Shown piece after piece: positions 21,337 to 31,306 of a stretch of DNA of 64,000 nucleotides. The position numbers and the translations under genes are program-made. Origin of the DNA: Aquipseudomonas alcaligenes MRY13-0052 (GTDB lineage Bacteria > Pseudomonadota > Gammaproteobacteria > Pseudomonadales > Pseudomonadaceae); contig BATO01000006.1 of NCBI GenBank assembly GCA_000474255.1, forward strand, positions 90,175 to 154,174. Direction: 5' to 3'. The notes beneath the pieces were generated by a model that searched no databases, was not told the DNA's origin, and saw only the letters and a program-made list of their open reading frames with translations. Within the stretch, counting starts at the first letter, position 1. The number at the start of each line of letters is the position of its first letter.

Positions 21337-21939
21337 TCAGTGGGTACCCGACGGTGCAGTGGGCGGCTGGATTGCGAAGATCAGCGCGCCGCCCTGAAGC
21401 GCTTCGATCGCCTGGTCGCGATCAGCGGCGGCCAGCACCAGGCAGCCGAAACTGCGCCCGGCCACGCCGTGCTGGCGGATGAAGCGATCCTCCATGTAGT
21501 CCATGGCGTGGATGACGATGGCGCGCTCCATGGCCTTGTCGTTGCTCGGGTCCAGCCCCGTCAGCCGCATCGACAGCCCGTGCCCGGGTTGCCGGCTCTG
21601 GTAGACCTCGCCCGTGCGGTAGGTGCCCAGCGAGGAGGCTCGGCTTTCGGACTCGTTGGAGAAGCGCTCGGCGTAGCCGTCATGGTCGGCATCCGAGCCT
21701 TTGCCATGGGCGACGCGGTAGCTGGCCAGCAGGGCGTGGCTGCGGCTGTCGTATAGCAGGAAGCGTTTCTGGTCCGAGCGCTGGGAATAGTCGACCACGG
21801 CGAAGCGCGGGTGCTCGTTCTGCTGCAGGCGCTGGAGGATCGGCTGGAGGGCGTCCGCCGGGAAGCGTTGCTCCAGGTCGCCGGCATGGGTGAGGAGGGG
21901 AAGCAGGGCCAGCAGGCTGGTGACGAGCGTTTGGAGCAT
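21337..21939 (-). CDS. murein L,D-transpeptidase catalytic-domain (YkuD_2-like) family protein
   Basis: 200 residues with a signal peptide (MLQTLVTSLLALLPLLTHA). The catalytic region is recognisable: HAMDYMEDRFIRQHGVAGRSFGCLVL, with the His and the SxGC Cys of the YkuD_2 group. Members act in the periplasm on peptidoglycan stem peptides or are predicted to. Weakly spaced from its neighbours, so probably monocistronic. Confidence 0.8.
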   Translation of the reverse strand: MLQTLVTSLLALLPLLTHAGDLEQRFPADALQPILQRLQQNEHPRFAVVDYSQRSDQKRFLLYDSRSHALLASYRVAHGKGSDADHDGYAERFSNESESRASSLGTYRTGEVYQSRQPGHGLSMRLTGLDPSNDKAMERAIVIHAMDYMEDRFIRQHGVAGRSFGCLVLAAADRDQAIEALQGGALIFAIQPPTAPSGTH

Positions 21940-22023
21940 GGGCTGGAGACCTTGGGCTGTTGGTCAGAGGTAAGTTCAGACGCGGCGCTGACGCAAGATG
22001 TTCCCGGGTGGCGGGCGGGGCAT

Positions 22024-22052
22024 AAAAAAGCCCCGGCATCGCTGCCAGGGCC
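22024..22052 (-). terminator. rho-independent terminator of aceA
   Basis: On the minus strand GCCCTGGCA-gcga-TGCCGGGGC followed by a run of six T. It starts about 50 bases after the aceA stop. Confidence 0.85.
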
Positions 22053-22099
22053 TTGAGGCATCCAGCCGGCCCGAAGGCCGTGCTGGTGAACAGTTCCTA

Positions 22100-23695
22100 T
22101 TAGTGGAACTGGTTCATGGTGTTGTCTTTACCGCTTGCTTTCAGAGCCGCTTCGCCAGCGAAGTACTCTTTGTGGTTGTCGCCGATGTCGGAGCCAGCCA
22201 TGTTCTGGTGCTTGACGCAGGCGATGCCCTGACGCAGTTCCTGACGCTGTACGCCTTTGACGTAGGCCAGCATGCCCTGGTCGGCGAAGTACCCTTTGGC
22301 CAGGTTGTCGGTGGACAGCGCGGCGGTGTGGTAGGTCGGCAGGGTGATCAGGTGGTGGAAGATGCCGGCGTGAGCCGAACCGTCGCGCTGGAAGGTACGG
22401 ATCTTCTCGTCTGCAACCTGGGCCAGTTCGGTTTCGTCGTACTCGACGGCCATCAGTTTGGCGCGGTCGTAGGCGGAAACGTCTTTGCCTTCGGCAGCGA
22501 ATGCATCGAACACTTGCTGACGGAAGTTCAGGGTCCAGTTGAAGGACGGGCTGTTGTTGTAAACCAGCTTGGCGTTCGGGATCACCTGACGGATGCGGTC
22601 AACCATGGCCTTGATCTGGCCAACGTGCGGTTTCTCGGTTTCGATCCACAGCAGGTCGGCGCCGTTCTGCAGGCTGGTGATGCAGTCCAGTACGCAGCGG
22701 TCTTCGCCGGTGCCAGCGCGGAACTGGAACAGGTTGGACGGCAGGCGCTTGGGACGCAGCAGCTTGCCTTCGCGGTTGATCACCACGTCGCCGTTCTGCA
22801 GGTCGGAAGCGGAGATTTCTTCGCAATCCAGGAAGGAGTTGTACTGGTCGCCCAGGTCGCCGGCTTGCTTGGTAACGGCGATCTGCTTGGTCAGGCCGGC
22901 ACCCAGGGAGTCGGTACGGGCAACGATCACGCCGTCGTCAACGCCCAGCTCGAGGAAGGCGTAGCGAACTGCGTTGATCTTGGCGAGGAAGTCTTCGTGC
23001 GGAACGGTCACTTTGCCGTCCTGGTGGCCGCACTGCTTCTCGTCGGAAACCTGGTTCTCGATCTGGATGCAGCAGGCACCGGCTTCGATCATTTTCTTGG
23101 CCAGCAGGTAGGTGGCTTCCGGGTTACCGAAGCCAGCGTCGATGTCGGCGATGATCGGAACGACGTGGGTTTCGTAACCGTCGATCTGAGCCTGGATCTC
23201 GTCGGCCTTGACCTTGTCGCCAGCGGCGCGGGCAGCGTCCAGGGCGGTGAAGAGCAGGTCCAGCTCACGGGCATCAGCCTGGCGCAGGAAGGTGTACAGC
23301 TCTTCGATCAGGCCGGAAACGGCGGTTTTCTCGTGCATCGACTGGTCCGGCAGCGGGCCGAAGTCGGAGCGCAGGGCAGCGACCATCCAGCCGGACAGGT
23401 AGAGGTAGCGCTTGTTGGTGGTCTTCAGGTGCTTCTTGATGGAGATCAGCTTTTGCTGACCGATGAAGCCGTGCCAGCAGCCCAGGGACTGGGTGTAGAC
23501 GGAGGCGTCGGCGTCGTACTCGGCCATGTCCTTGCGCATGATGGCCGCGGTGTATTTGGCGATGTCCAGACCGGTCTTGAAGCGGTTCTGGGCGCGCATA
23601 CGGGCGACGGATTCCGGGTTGATAGCGCTCCAGCTGTTGCCTGCGGCTTCTTTCAGAGCGGCAACTGCCTTGATGTCGTTTTGATATGCGGACAT
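22100..23695 (-). CDS. aceA: isocitrate lyase
   Basis: First enzyme of the glyoxylate shunt: isocitrate to glyoxylate plus succinate. The 531-residue length and sequence (SAYQNDIKAVAALKE start, ending KDNTMNQFH) match the long pseudomonad isocitrate lyase. The active-site Cys is in DEKQCGHQDGK, and NWTLNFRQQVFDAF and DIDAGFGNPEATYLLAKKMIEAG are conserved substrate and metal regions. Start ATG at 23695 has AAGGAT upstream; the frame continues to 23809 but that extension lacks protein character. Preceded by 487 bases without a gene that hold an RpiR-type inverted repeat. Confidence 0.98.
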   Translation of the reverse strand: MSAYQNDIKAVAALKEAAGNSWSAINPESVARMRAQNRFKTGLDIAKYTAAIMRKDMAEYDADASVYTQSLGCWHGFIGQQKLISIKKHLKTTNKRYLYLSGWMVAALRSDFGPLPDQSMHEKTAVSGLIEELYTFLRQADARELDLLFTALDAARAAGDKVKADEIQAQIDGYETHVVPIIADIDAGFGNPEATYLLAKKMIEAGACCIQIENQVSDEKQCGHQDGKVTVPHEDFLAKINAVRYAFLELGVDDGVIVARTDSLGAGLTKQIAVTKQAGDLGDQYNSFLDCEEISASDLQNGDVVINREGKLLRPKRLPSNLFQFRAGTGEDRCVLDCITSLQNGADLLWIETEKPHVGQIKAMVDRIRQVIPNAKLVYNNSPSFNWTLNFRQQVFDAFAAEGKDVSAYDRAKLMAVEYDETELAQVADEKIRTFQRDGSAHAGIFHHLITLPTYHTAALSTDNLAKGYFADQGMLAYVKGVQRQELRQGIACVKHQNMAGSDIGDNHKEYFAGEAALKASGKDNTMNQFH

Positions 23696-24082
23696 GGTCA
23701 ATCCTTCAAATGTGTTTGGTTGAGCACCGATTCCCCCTGTGTGCCTTGGAAGGCAACACGGGTAGCTCACAACAGAACGCCGAGAATGTGACCGGTACGA
23801 GTAGGACACTCGAGAGGAGGGGTGACGATACGAGCGGCACGGATGACTTCGCTGCCCATTCCGGATGCGCTTTCGGCTCGTGGATGCCTCGGGCGTATCT
23901 GGTTCGGTTGGATCGTCGATCTGGCTGCTGCGCTAAACGCTTCCCCGTCCCTCAGGACAACTTCGTTCCAGTCGCAACCTCGTCGAACGGCCTTGTGGGC
24001 TGTAACAACACGGGACGGCTCGAAGGTATTGAGCGCGGCCCGGGAGCCCGTTTCAGGGCCCCTGGTTAGCGGGAGCGGGGCC

Positions 24083-24111
24083 ATGATGCGCTTCAAACAA
24101 GTGTTCGTCAA
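24083..24111 (-). promoter_or_regulatory. candidate aceA promoter
   Basis: Minus strand TTGACG, 17-base spacer, CATCAT. The -35 is a near-consensus sigma70 box; the -10 matches four of six positions. The RpiR-like inverted repeat lies directly upstream of the -35. Confidence 0.4.
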
Positions 24112-24117
24112 ACGTTT

Positions 24118-24143
24118 TGTAGTGATTTTTTGGCACTACTACA
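24118..24143. promoter_or_regulatory. RccR/RpiR-type operator upstream of aceA (long linker)
   Basis: TGTAGT, 14 bases, ACTACA: perfect six-base half-sites spanning 26 bp. As I recall from P. fluorescens, RccR binds a long-linker pseudo-palindrome upstream of aceA and a 15-bp version upstream of aceE. The half-sites here are the same as those repeated upstream of icd in this window. Confidence 0.6.
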
Positions 24144-24182
24144 TAAGTCTTAAGAACGACCGAGTGGTCAGGGAAAGGGGGC

Positions 24183-24992
24183 TCAGTCGAGGCTCTCGAC
24201 CTTCAGGCGCATGGTCATGTTTTCGCTGCCCTGGGTGCTGCGTTGGTGGAGGAAACCGCTGTCGTCGGACTGGCTGGATTCGTTGACGCCGCCCACTGTG
24301 ATCCATTCGCCGAGGCGGCCGCTGACGCGGGTGTCGGTGCTCTGTACGTCGATCACGCCGGGTTGGGATTGGCTCAGCCGATCGCGGTTGCTGCTGATGG
24401 CGACGTGGACGATGTCGCCGGTGATGCTGGCGGTGACATAGAAGCCCCGGGTCACGTTGCGGTACTCGGTGTTGCTGTAGACCTGGCCGTAAGGACCGGT
24501 GCTGGCGGTGGTGATGGGGACGCTCTGGCCGACCTGGATCAGTGCCGGGTAGCCCTCGCTGGCCTGCACCTGCTGCACGCCGCCGCCACGGGTGTCGGTG
24601 CTGCGGCGGATAATGCGCACCTGGTCGCGCCCGCGCACTTCACCGCGCCCGGCTTCGATGTCGACGCCGCCGACGCTGGCCGAGCCGTTGACCGCGTAGC
24701 CGCGATCGTCCTGGTAGTTGCTGTCGCTGGTGTCCACGGAAATCAGCAGGCGCTTGGGTGCAGTGTCGAGCTGGCCCAGCACCGTGCGCAGTTCCTGGAT
24801 CTTCGCCGGCTCGGCGTTGACGATCAGCTGGTTGCCGTAGGCGCTGACGCGGCCTTCGTTGCCGAGTACCGACTGCACCACGGGCATCACGTCTTCGGCG
24901 GTGCGGTAGTTGAGCGGGATGACCTCGGTGGCTGCCTGGAGCGGCAGGCTCAGGGCAAGGAGCAGGGCGGCGAGGAGCGCGCGTGGGGTCAT
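24183..24992 (-). CDS. secretin-fragment protein (N-domain plus partial secretin domain)
   Basis: 269 residues with a signal peptide (MTPRALLAALLLALSLPLQA). Residues about 22-80 form a secretin short N-domain (TEVIPLNYRTAEDVMPVVQSVL...GNQLIVNAEPAKIQEL). The rest resembles the first part of a secretin domain (QVGQSVPITTAST, FYVTASITGDIVHVAISS) but is too short to make an outer-membrane channel by itself. No type II secretion, type III secretion or pilus genes are adjacent. Its start overlaps the stop of the upstream PLD-like gene (24989) by four bases, so the two are co-translated. Confidence 0.7.
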   Translation of the reverse strand: MTPRALLAALLLALSLPLQAATEVIPLNYRTAEDVMPVVQSVLGNEGRVSAYGNQLIVNAEPAKIQELRTVLGQLDTAPKRLLISVDTSDSNYQDDRGYAVNGSASVGGVDIEAGRGEVRGRDQVRIIRRSTDTRGGGVQQVQASEGYPALIQVGQSVPITTASTGPYGQVYSNTEYRNVTRGFYVTASITGDIVHVAISSNRDRLSQSQPGVIDVQSTDTRVSGRLGEWITVGGVNESSQSDDSGFLHQRSTQGSENMTMRLKVESLD

Positions 24993-25618
24993 AGCAGGAA
25001 ACTCCGCAGGTCGGGGTCACTGACGCTCTGTTCCCAGGCCTGGTCGAACTGGGCCTGGCGCAGGCGGCAGCGCCCGGGGTCGTTGTACAGAGCGTAGCCG
25101 GAGAAGCTGTCCGGTTCAGGGCGCAGCAGCAGGCCGCGGTCGTCCGCCAGCAGGTAGGCGCATTCTTCGTTGGGATGGCCGGGGTTGAGCTTGCGGATCT
25201 GGCTGTTGCTGGAGAGGCGGCGCACCAGGTTGAGCAGGCGATGGCCTTCCTTCACCGGGCGGGTCACGTCGCGCACCAGGATGCGCAGGCGGTTGCGCGG
25301 GTTGGCCAGGAGGAAGCGGGTGCAGGCGTCCTGGATGCTGCTGTGGTGGTAGAGCCAGGCTTCGAGGTCCGGCGTGTAGAGGCACAGGCTGCGCTGCGCC
25401 TGTTGCAGCAGGGCGAGGGCGTGGGGGCGGGCGTCTTCGGGCTTGGCGAAGCGCTGCAGGTCGCCGTGCTCGCCAAGGGTGAAGGGCGCGGGCTCCCAGG
25501 GGGCGGGCTCGCGAAGGTCCGGCACCGGGTTATGGACCTCGAAACGCCCCGGTGACTGGAATTCGATGGCCGGCAATTCGGTCTCGGGTTCTTGGTTTTC
25601 CGGGGCGTTGGGTTCCAT
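24989..25618 (-). CDS. conserved hypothetical protein with PLD-like C-terminal fold
   Basis: 209 residues, no signal peptide. After an acidic, Pro-rich N terminus (about residues 1-50) comes ALALLQQAQRSLCLYTPDLEAWLYH and RFLLANPRNRLRILVRD, a layout typical of phospholipase-D-like domains. The catalytic HxKxxxxD motif is absent, so activity is doubtful. Database entries for similar pseudomonad proteins are sometimes labelled as acetyltransferases, which the sequence does not support. Followed by the secretin-fragment gene and preceded by the GNAT gene (8 bases). Confidence 0.6.
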   Translation of the reverse strand: MEPNAPENQEPETELPAIEFQSPGRFEVHNPVPDLREPAPWEPAPFTLGEHGDLQRFAKPEDARPHALALLQQAQRSLCLYTPDLEAWLYHHSSIQDACTRFLLANPRNRLRILVRDVTRPVKEGHRLLNLVRRLSSNSQIRKLNPGHPNEECAYLLADDRGLLLRPEPDSFSGYALYNDPGRCRLRQAQFDQAWEQSVSDPDLRSFLL

Positions 25619-25626
25619 GTCGACCT

Positions 25627-26052
25627 CTACTGGCTGTCGCGCACCATGTCCACGTGAGGGATGCCGGCTTCGAGGAACTCGCCGCTGACGACGCGGAAGC
25701 CGTGGCGTTCATAGAAGGGGGTGGCGTGTACCTGGGCGGAGAGCATCTGCTGTTTGAGGCCGCGACGTTCCGCTTCGGCGATCACCGCGTCCAGCAGGCG
25801 ATCGCCGACCCGCAGGCCACGCCAGTCCTTGAGCACCGAGACGCGGCCGATATGGCCGTCGGGCAGCAGGCGTGCGGTGCCGATGGCGTAGTCATGCTCG
25901 AGGGCGAGGAAATGGACCGCGTCGACGTCTTCCGCATCCCATTCCTGCTCCGGTGCCACCGCCTGCTCGGCGATGAACACGGCTTCACGGATGCGGCGCA
26001 GGTCGGCATTGTCCTTCTGCCAATCGGCGATGCGGACGTGTATCTCACTCAT
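25627..26052 (-). CDS. GNAT-family N-acetyltransferase
   Basis: 141 residues from the ATG at 26052 (GGAG ten bases before). The acetyl-CoA binding motif is clear: IGRVSVLKDWRGLRVGDRLLDAVIAEAERRG, followed by AQVHATPFYERHGFRVVSGEF typical of motif B. Substrate unknown. Its start codon lies inside the roxA stop region (overlap of eight bases), so it is translationally coupled to roxA. Confidence 0.85.
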   Translation of the reverse strand: MSEIHVRIADWQKDNADLRRIREAVFIAEQAVAPEQEWDAEDVDAVHFLALEHDYAIGTARLLPDGHIGRVSVLKDWRGLRVGDRLLDAVIAEAERRGLKQQMLSAQVHATPFYERHGFRVVSGEFLEAGIPHVDMVRDSQ

Positions 26053-27211
26053 CGGCAAACTCCAGACTTCCTTGCTTGATCAGTTCCCACAGAAGCTTAC
26101 GCCCGTCCTCGTCCGCCAGCCATTGGCCGAGGTTGTCGATGTGCAGCGCGTCGCTGGCGCAGACCAGTTTCAGCAGCTCGCGCAGGCTGCTGGGCAGCAG
26201 GCGGCTCTGGCCGCTGGCGAACAGCATCAGGCCGATATCCATTTCGGACCAGGCCATGCGGGCGCTGGGGTTGCGGATCAGTACCGCGCCGTCTTCAAGG
26301 GCGCCGACGAATTCGTCTTCGTCCACTTCGGTGCCGGCGACCAGTTCGGGGTAGCGCGGCTCGGTCATGAACTGGCCGAACCAGGTCAGCAGCAGGCGTT
26401 CATCGCTCATGTGCTCGGCCAGCAGCGCCTTGAGGCGGTCGAGGGAGTCCTGCTGGATCTGGTGCGGGTCGCTGACCGGGGTGATGTCGGCGTCGTTGTA
26501 GCGCTCTTCGTCCGGAATGAACTGGGCGAGGAAGTCGGTGAAATGGGTCAGTACCTCGGCGGCGCTGGGGGCGCGGAAGCCGACCGAGTAGGTCATGCAG
26601 TCATCTTCGGCGATGCCGAAGTGGGCCAGGCGCGGCGGCAGGTAGAGCATGTCGCCCGGTTCCAGTACCCACTCATCGGTACCGTGGAATTCGGCGAGGA
26701 TGCGCAGATCGGCGTGGGGCAGCAGCGGGCTGTCGGTGTCGCACATCTGGCCGATCTTCCAGCGTCGCTGGCCGTGGGCCTGGAGCAGGAAGACGTCGTA
26801 GTTGTCGTAGTGCGGGCCGACGCCGCCACCGGGTGCGGCGAAGCTGACCATGATGTCGTCGATGCGCCAGCTCGGCAGGAAGCGGAAGTGCTCCAGCAGC
26901 TCGGCGACCTCCGGGACGAACTGGTCGACGGACTGGACGAGGAGGGTCCATTCCTTTTCCGGCAGGTCCTGGTAGGTATCTTCGGCGAAGGGGCCGCGAC
27001 GCAGCTCCCAGGGGCGCTCGCCATGTTCGATCACCAGGCGCGATTCGACTTCCTCTTCCAGGGAGAGGCCGGCCAGCTCGTCGGGCGAGATGGGGCTTTC
27101 ATAGCCTGGGATGGCCTGGCGGATCAGCAGCGGCTTCTTCTGCCAGTAGTCGCGGAGGAATTCACGGGCGGAGATGCCGCCGAGGATTTGCAGGGGGAGA
27201 TCGGAAGTCAT
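26045..27211 (-). CDS. roxA: 50S ribosomal protein L16 arginine hydroxylase
   Basis: 2-oxoglutarate/Fe(II) oxygenase of the JmjC/YcfD class that hydroxylates an arginine of ribosomal protein L16. 388 residues. The cupin region GGGVGPHYDNYDVFLLQAHGQRRW carries the HxD metal ligands and [19 protein letters not shown] carries the distal His. The C-terminal half is the dimerisation and winged-helix part. First gene of the roxA-GNAT-PLD-secretin-fragment run. Confidence 0.92.
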   Translation of the reverse strand: MTSDLPLQILGGISAREFLRDYWQKKPLLIRQAIPGYESPISPDELAGLSLEEEVESRLVIEHGERPWELRRGPFAEDTYQDLPEKEWTLLVQSVDQFVPEVAELLEHFRFLPSWRIDDIMVSFAAPGGGVGPHYDNYDVFLLQAHGQRRWKIGQMCDTDSPLLPHADLRILAEFHGTDEWVLEPGDMLYLPPRLAHFGIAEDDCMTYSVGFRAPSAAEVLTHFTDFLAQFIPDEERYNDADITPVSDPHQIQQDSLDRLKALLAEHMSDERLLLTWFGQFMTEPRYPELVAGTEVDEDEFVGALEDGAVLIRNPSARMAWSEMDIGLMLFASGQSRLLPSSLRELLKLVCASDALHIDNLGQWLADEDGRKLLWELIKQGSLEFADE

Positions 27212-27224
27212 GGCGGAACCTTTG

Positions 27225-27253
27225 AAATAAAAACGCCCGGCACAGCCGGGCGT
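27225..27253 (-). terminator. rho-independent terminator of purB
   Basis: Minus strand ACGCCCGGC-TGT-GCCGGGCGT followed by TTTTATTTC. Sits 20-40 bases after the purB stop and just before roxA, so roxA needs its own start signal or read-through. Confidence 0.85.
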
Positions 27254-27271
27254 GCAAGGGGGCGATAGCCG

Positions 27272-28663
<1,392 letters not shown>

Positions 28664-28746
28664 TCAACGAAAAGGGCGCACATCATACATGAAAACCGGC
28701 CCCGAAACCGCGTCCGGGCATGCGCCGTTCGGCGCCTGCCCGTGGC

Positions 28747-29367
28747 TCAGCCGCGCAGCATGGGGTAGAGCTCGCCGAGCAGCTTGCGGCGGCTGAACAG
28801 CAGCTGCCAGCGGTGGCCGCCGAGCTGGCGCCAGAGGCGTGCGGAGCGGATGCCGGTGAGCAGCAGGGCGCGGATCTTGGCGGCGTTGCTCGGTTGCTGC
28901 AGGTTGCGCATGTCGCCATGGACCTGGATGCGCTGGCGGAAGGTGCTGAGGGTGTCCTGGTAGAGGCTGCCGCAGGAGGCGATGACGTTGTCGTGGACGA
29001 GGCCGAAGTGCTGGGTCTGCTGCTGGATCTGGTCCAGGCGGCTGCCGATCAGCTGCAGCATGTCTTCGCGCTTGTTCAGCTGGCGCTCCAGGGTCAGCAG
29101 CGACAGGGCGTAGCGCAGGGGCTCGCGCTGCAGGCTGCTGGGTTCGCGTTCCAGGGCGCTGATCAAGGCCTTGTAGCCGTCGCGCAGGTTGATGTCGTCA
29201 CCGCCGTACACGTCGAGGGTGCTCTTCGGGTCGCGAACCAGCAGGCTGCCGAGCATGCAGCCCAGCGGCGCTTCGCTGATCTGGCCGGTCTTGGCGATCT
29301 TGTCCACCAGTACGGCGGCTTCGAATACGGCGCCCAGCGCGATCAGTTGTTCCTGCAATGGGGTCAT
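28747..29367 (-). CDS. hflD: HflD family protein (lysogenisation regulator homologue)
   Basis: 206 residues, all helical, matching Hfl[29 protein letters not shown] at the N terminus and [21 protein letters not shown] near the C terminus. In E. coli HflD is a membrane-associated protein that binds phage lambda CII; the cellular role is unsettled. Its start overlaps the mnmA stop by four bases. Confidence 0.93.
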   Translation of the reverse strand: MTPLQEQLIALGAVFEAAVLVDKIAKTGQISEAPLGCMLGSLLVRDPKSTLDVYGGDDINLRDGYKALISALEREPSSLQREPLRYALSLLTLERQLNKREDMLQLIGSRLDQIQQQTQHFGLVHDNVIASCGSLYQDTLSTFRQRIQVHGDMRNLQQPSNAAKIRALLLTGIRSARLWRQLGGHRWQLLFSRRKLLGELYPMLRG

Positions 29368-30479
29368 GGGCGCACCTCGGCGTCCCAGGTGTCATAGCTT
29401 TCGATGACGCCGCCGCCGAGGCAGATTTCGCCGTCGTAGAAGACCACGGACTGGCCGGGAGTGACGGCGCGCTGAGGCTCGTCGAACACGGCGCGATAGC
29501 CGGTGGCGGTCTTTTCCAGGGTGCAGGCCTGATCAGCCTGGCGATAGCGGACCTTGGCGGTCAGTGCGCGGGGCTGCTCGAGGTCGATGGGGTTGACCCA
29601 GAAGATCTCGGAGGCGAGCAGGGCGCGGGAGAACAGCCAGGGGTGTTCGTTGCCCTGGCCGACCACCAGGACGTTGCGCTCCAGGTCCTTGGCCAGTACG
29701 TACCAGGGCTCGTCGCTGGCGTCCTTCATGCCGCCGATGCCCAGGCCCTGGCGCTGGCCGATGGTGTGGTACATCAGGCCGTGGTGACGGCCGATGACGT
29801 CGCCGTCTGTGGTCTCGATGTCGCCGGGCTGGGCGGGCAGGTATTGCTTGAGGAAGTCGCTGAAGCGGCGCTCGCCGATGAAGCAGATGCCGGTGGAGTC
29901 CTTTTTCTTGGCCGTGGCCAGGCCATGTTTCTCGGCGATGGCGCGGACTTCCGGCTTCTCCAGTTCACCCACGGGGAACAGCGTGCGGGCGATTTCCTTG
30001 CCGCCGACGGCGTGGAGGAAGTAGCTCTGGTCCTTGTTCGGGTCCAGGCCCTTGAGCAGTTCGGTGCGGCCGTCGATGTCGCGGCGGCGCACGTAGTGGC
30101 CGGTGGCGATCAGGTCGGCGCCGAGCATCAGAGCGTAGTCGAGGAAGGCTTTGAACTTGATCTCGCGGTTGCAGAGGATGTCCGGGTTCGGCGTGCGGCC
30201 GGCCTTGTATTCGGCAAGGAAGTGCTCGAAGACGTTGTCCCAGTACTCGGCGGCGAAGTTGGCGGTGTGCAGCTTGATGCCGATGCGGTCGCACACGGCC
30301 TGGGCGTCCGCCAGGTCTTCCTTGGCGGTGCAGTATTCGGTGCCGTCGTCCTCGTCCCAGTTCTTCATGAACAGGCCTTCCACCTGGTAACCCTGTTCCA
30401 TCAGCAGGAGGGCGGAAACGGAAGAGTCCACGCCGCCGGACATGCCGACGATCACGCGGGTTTTGGCTGTATCGGACAT
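29364..30479 (-). CDS. mnmA: tRNA-specific 2-thiouridylase
   Basis: Adds sulfur to U34 of tRNA Lys, Glu and Gln, using sulfur relayed through TusBCD-TusE. The P-loop [12 protein letters not shown], the catalytic Cys of [12 protein letters not shown] and the second Cys of [11 protein letters not shown] are present. ATG at 30479 gives 371 residues; the TTG at 30500 that would extend the frame has no ribosome binding site. The TUS relay genes that feed it are at 48458-49845. Confidence 0.96.
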   Translation of the reverse strand: MSDTAKTRVIVGMSGGVDSSVSALLLMEQGYQVEGLFMKNWDEDDGTEYCTAKEDLADAQAVCDRIGIKLHTANFAAEYWDNVFEHFLAEYKAGRTPNPDILCNREIKFKAFLDYALMLGADLIATGHYVRRRDIDGRTELLKGLDPNKDQSYFLHAVGGKEIARTLFPVGELEKPEVRAIAEKHGLATAKKKDSTGICFIGERRFSDFLKQYLPAQPGDIETTDGDVIGRHHGLMYHTIGQRQGLGIGGMKDASDEPWYVLAKDLERNVLVVGQGNEHPWLFSRALLASEIFWVNPIDLEQPRALTAKVRYRQADQACTLEKTATGYRAVFDEPQRAVTPGQSVVFYDGEICLGGGVIESYDTWDAEVRP

Positions 30480-30538
30480 AAGACTCTGGGGCTGCTGCAA
30501 AAAAACGGGATTCTATCAGGTGCGGTTGCCTCGGGCGA

Positions 30539-30985
30539 TCACGCCGGGTCGCGGATCAGGCTGAGGGGGAAGCGCTCGCCGGCCAGGTAGTCATCGATAC
30601 AACGCAGGATCAGTGGGCTGCGCCATTGCTCGCGGTGGGCCAAGAGCTCGTCGCGGGTCAGCCAGCGCGGGCCGATGATGCCATCGTCCAGCTCGCGTTC
30701 GGGTAGGTGGCGCAAGGGGCGGGCGGCGAAGCACACGCGCTGGTAGGTGACACCATTGCTCGGCGCTGTATAGAGGTAGATGCCGGTGACGGCGGTCAGC
30801 TCGACTTCCCAGCCGGTTTCCTCGAGGGTTTCGCGCAGGGCGGCCTGGATGAGACTTTCGTCGGCTTCCAAGTGGCCGGCAGGCTGGTTTAATACCGCCC
30901 GGCCATCCGACATCTCCTCGACCATCAGGAAACGGCCCTGGTCTTCGATCAGGGTGGCGACTGTGACATGGGGAGTGAAGCGCAT
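30539..30985 (-). CDS. Nudix hydrolase (NudJ-like)
   Basis: 148 residues from ATG 30985 with a strong AGGAGG upstream. The Nudix box is complete: GHLEADESLIQAALRETLEETGW (Gx5Ex7REUxEExGU). The N terminus HVTVATLIEDQGRFLMVEE and overall layout resemble NudJ/YmfB phosphatases of thiamine pyrophosphate and nucleotide diphosphates, which in E. coli also neighbour mnmA, hflD and purB. Substrate not provable from sequence. Confidence 0.88.
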   Translation of the reverse strand: MRFTPHVTVATLIEDQGRFLMVEEMSDGRAVLNQPAGHLEADESLIQAALRETLEETGWEVELTAVTGIYLYTAPSNGVTYQRVCFAARPLRHLPERELDDGIIGPRWLTRDELLAHREQWRSPLILRCIDDYLAGERFPLSLIRDPA

Positions 30986-31109
30986 GGAGTCCTCCTTGGG
31001 TAGGTGGCTGATAGTAGCCATCGGCTGATGACCCGGCGAGAGAGGAGCAATCCGGAAGCAAGCTGCTAGGATGAATAGCGCTTGCTCGGATGGCTACGTG
31101 TAGCGAAGT

Positions 31110-31124
31110 TGTAGTTTGACTACA
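31110..31124. promoter_or_regulatory. RccR/RpiR-type operator 1 upstream of icd
   Basis: TGTAGTTTGACTACA: perfect TGTAGT and ACTACA half-sites with a 3-base linker, 15 bp in all, 183 bases before the icd start. Confidence 0.6.
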
Positions 31125-31203
31125 TGTAGGGCTAAAGCACAGGTTTCATGCGGGTTTAACTGCCAGCCCGATCTGTCGAAACATGGAAAAGTGCGTGACT
31201 TTC

Positions 31204-31218
31204 TGTAGAAAAACTACA
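31204..31218. promoter_or_regulatory. RccR/RpiR-type operator 2 upstream of icd
   Basis: TGTAGAAAAACTACA: TGTAG and CTACA arms around five A, again 15 bp, 89 bases before the icd start and 94 bases (about nine helical turns) from operator 1. Confidence 0.55.
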
Positions 31219-31306
31219 AGAATGTGCCGCCTTTCCGAGACCCAAGATCCATCCGTCGCGCCGACCGCGTGATGGTTGTCAGACCACGAGAACTACGGAG
31301 TCCAGC

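Larger units (their letters stand above)
23696..24182 (-). other. long aceA upstream region; no gene seen
   Basis: 487 bases between aceA and the next gene. On the minus strand a 114-codon frame (24111-23767) is open but has a TTG start lying on the probable -35 box and reads as low-value Arg/Ala/Thr sequence, so I do not call it. If the promoter near 24083-24111 is used, aceA mRNA carries a leader of about 380 bases containing GC-rich inverted repeats (around 24030-24085). Confidence 0.5.
30986..31306 (+). promoter_or_regulatory. icd control region
   Basis: 321 bases between the divergent Nudix and icd genes. It contains two 15-bp palindromes (31110-31124 and 31204-31218, listed separately), an additional CTAC-GT-GTAG repeat at 31094-31103 and TGTAGG directly after the first palindrome, so half-sites are clustered. 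I cannot pick a promoter with confidence; icd has CGGAG seven to eleven bases before its ATG. Confidence 0.5.

Noticed and set aside
23767..24111. 114-codon minus-strand frame upstream of aceA
   Set aside because: TTG start coincides with the likely -35 box, no ribosome binding site, and sequence without recognisable features.
30480..30500. Upstream TTG start for mnmA
   Set aside because: No ribosome binding site and an N-terminal extension not needed to match the family.
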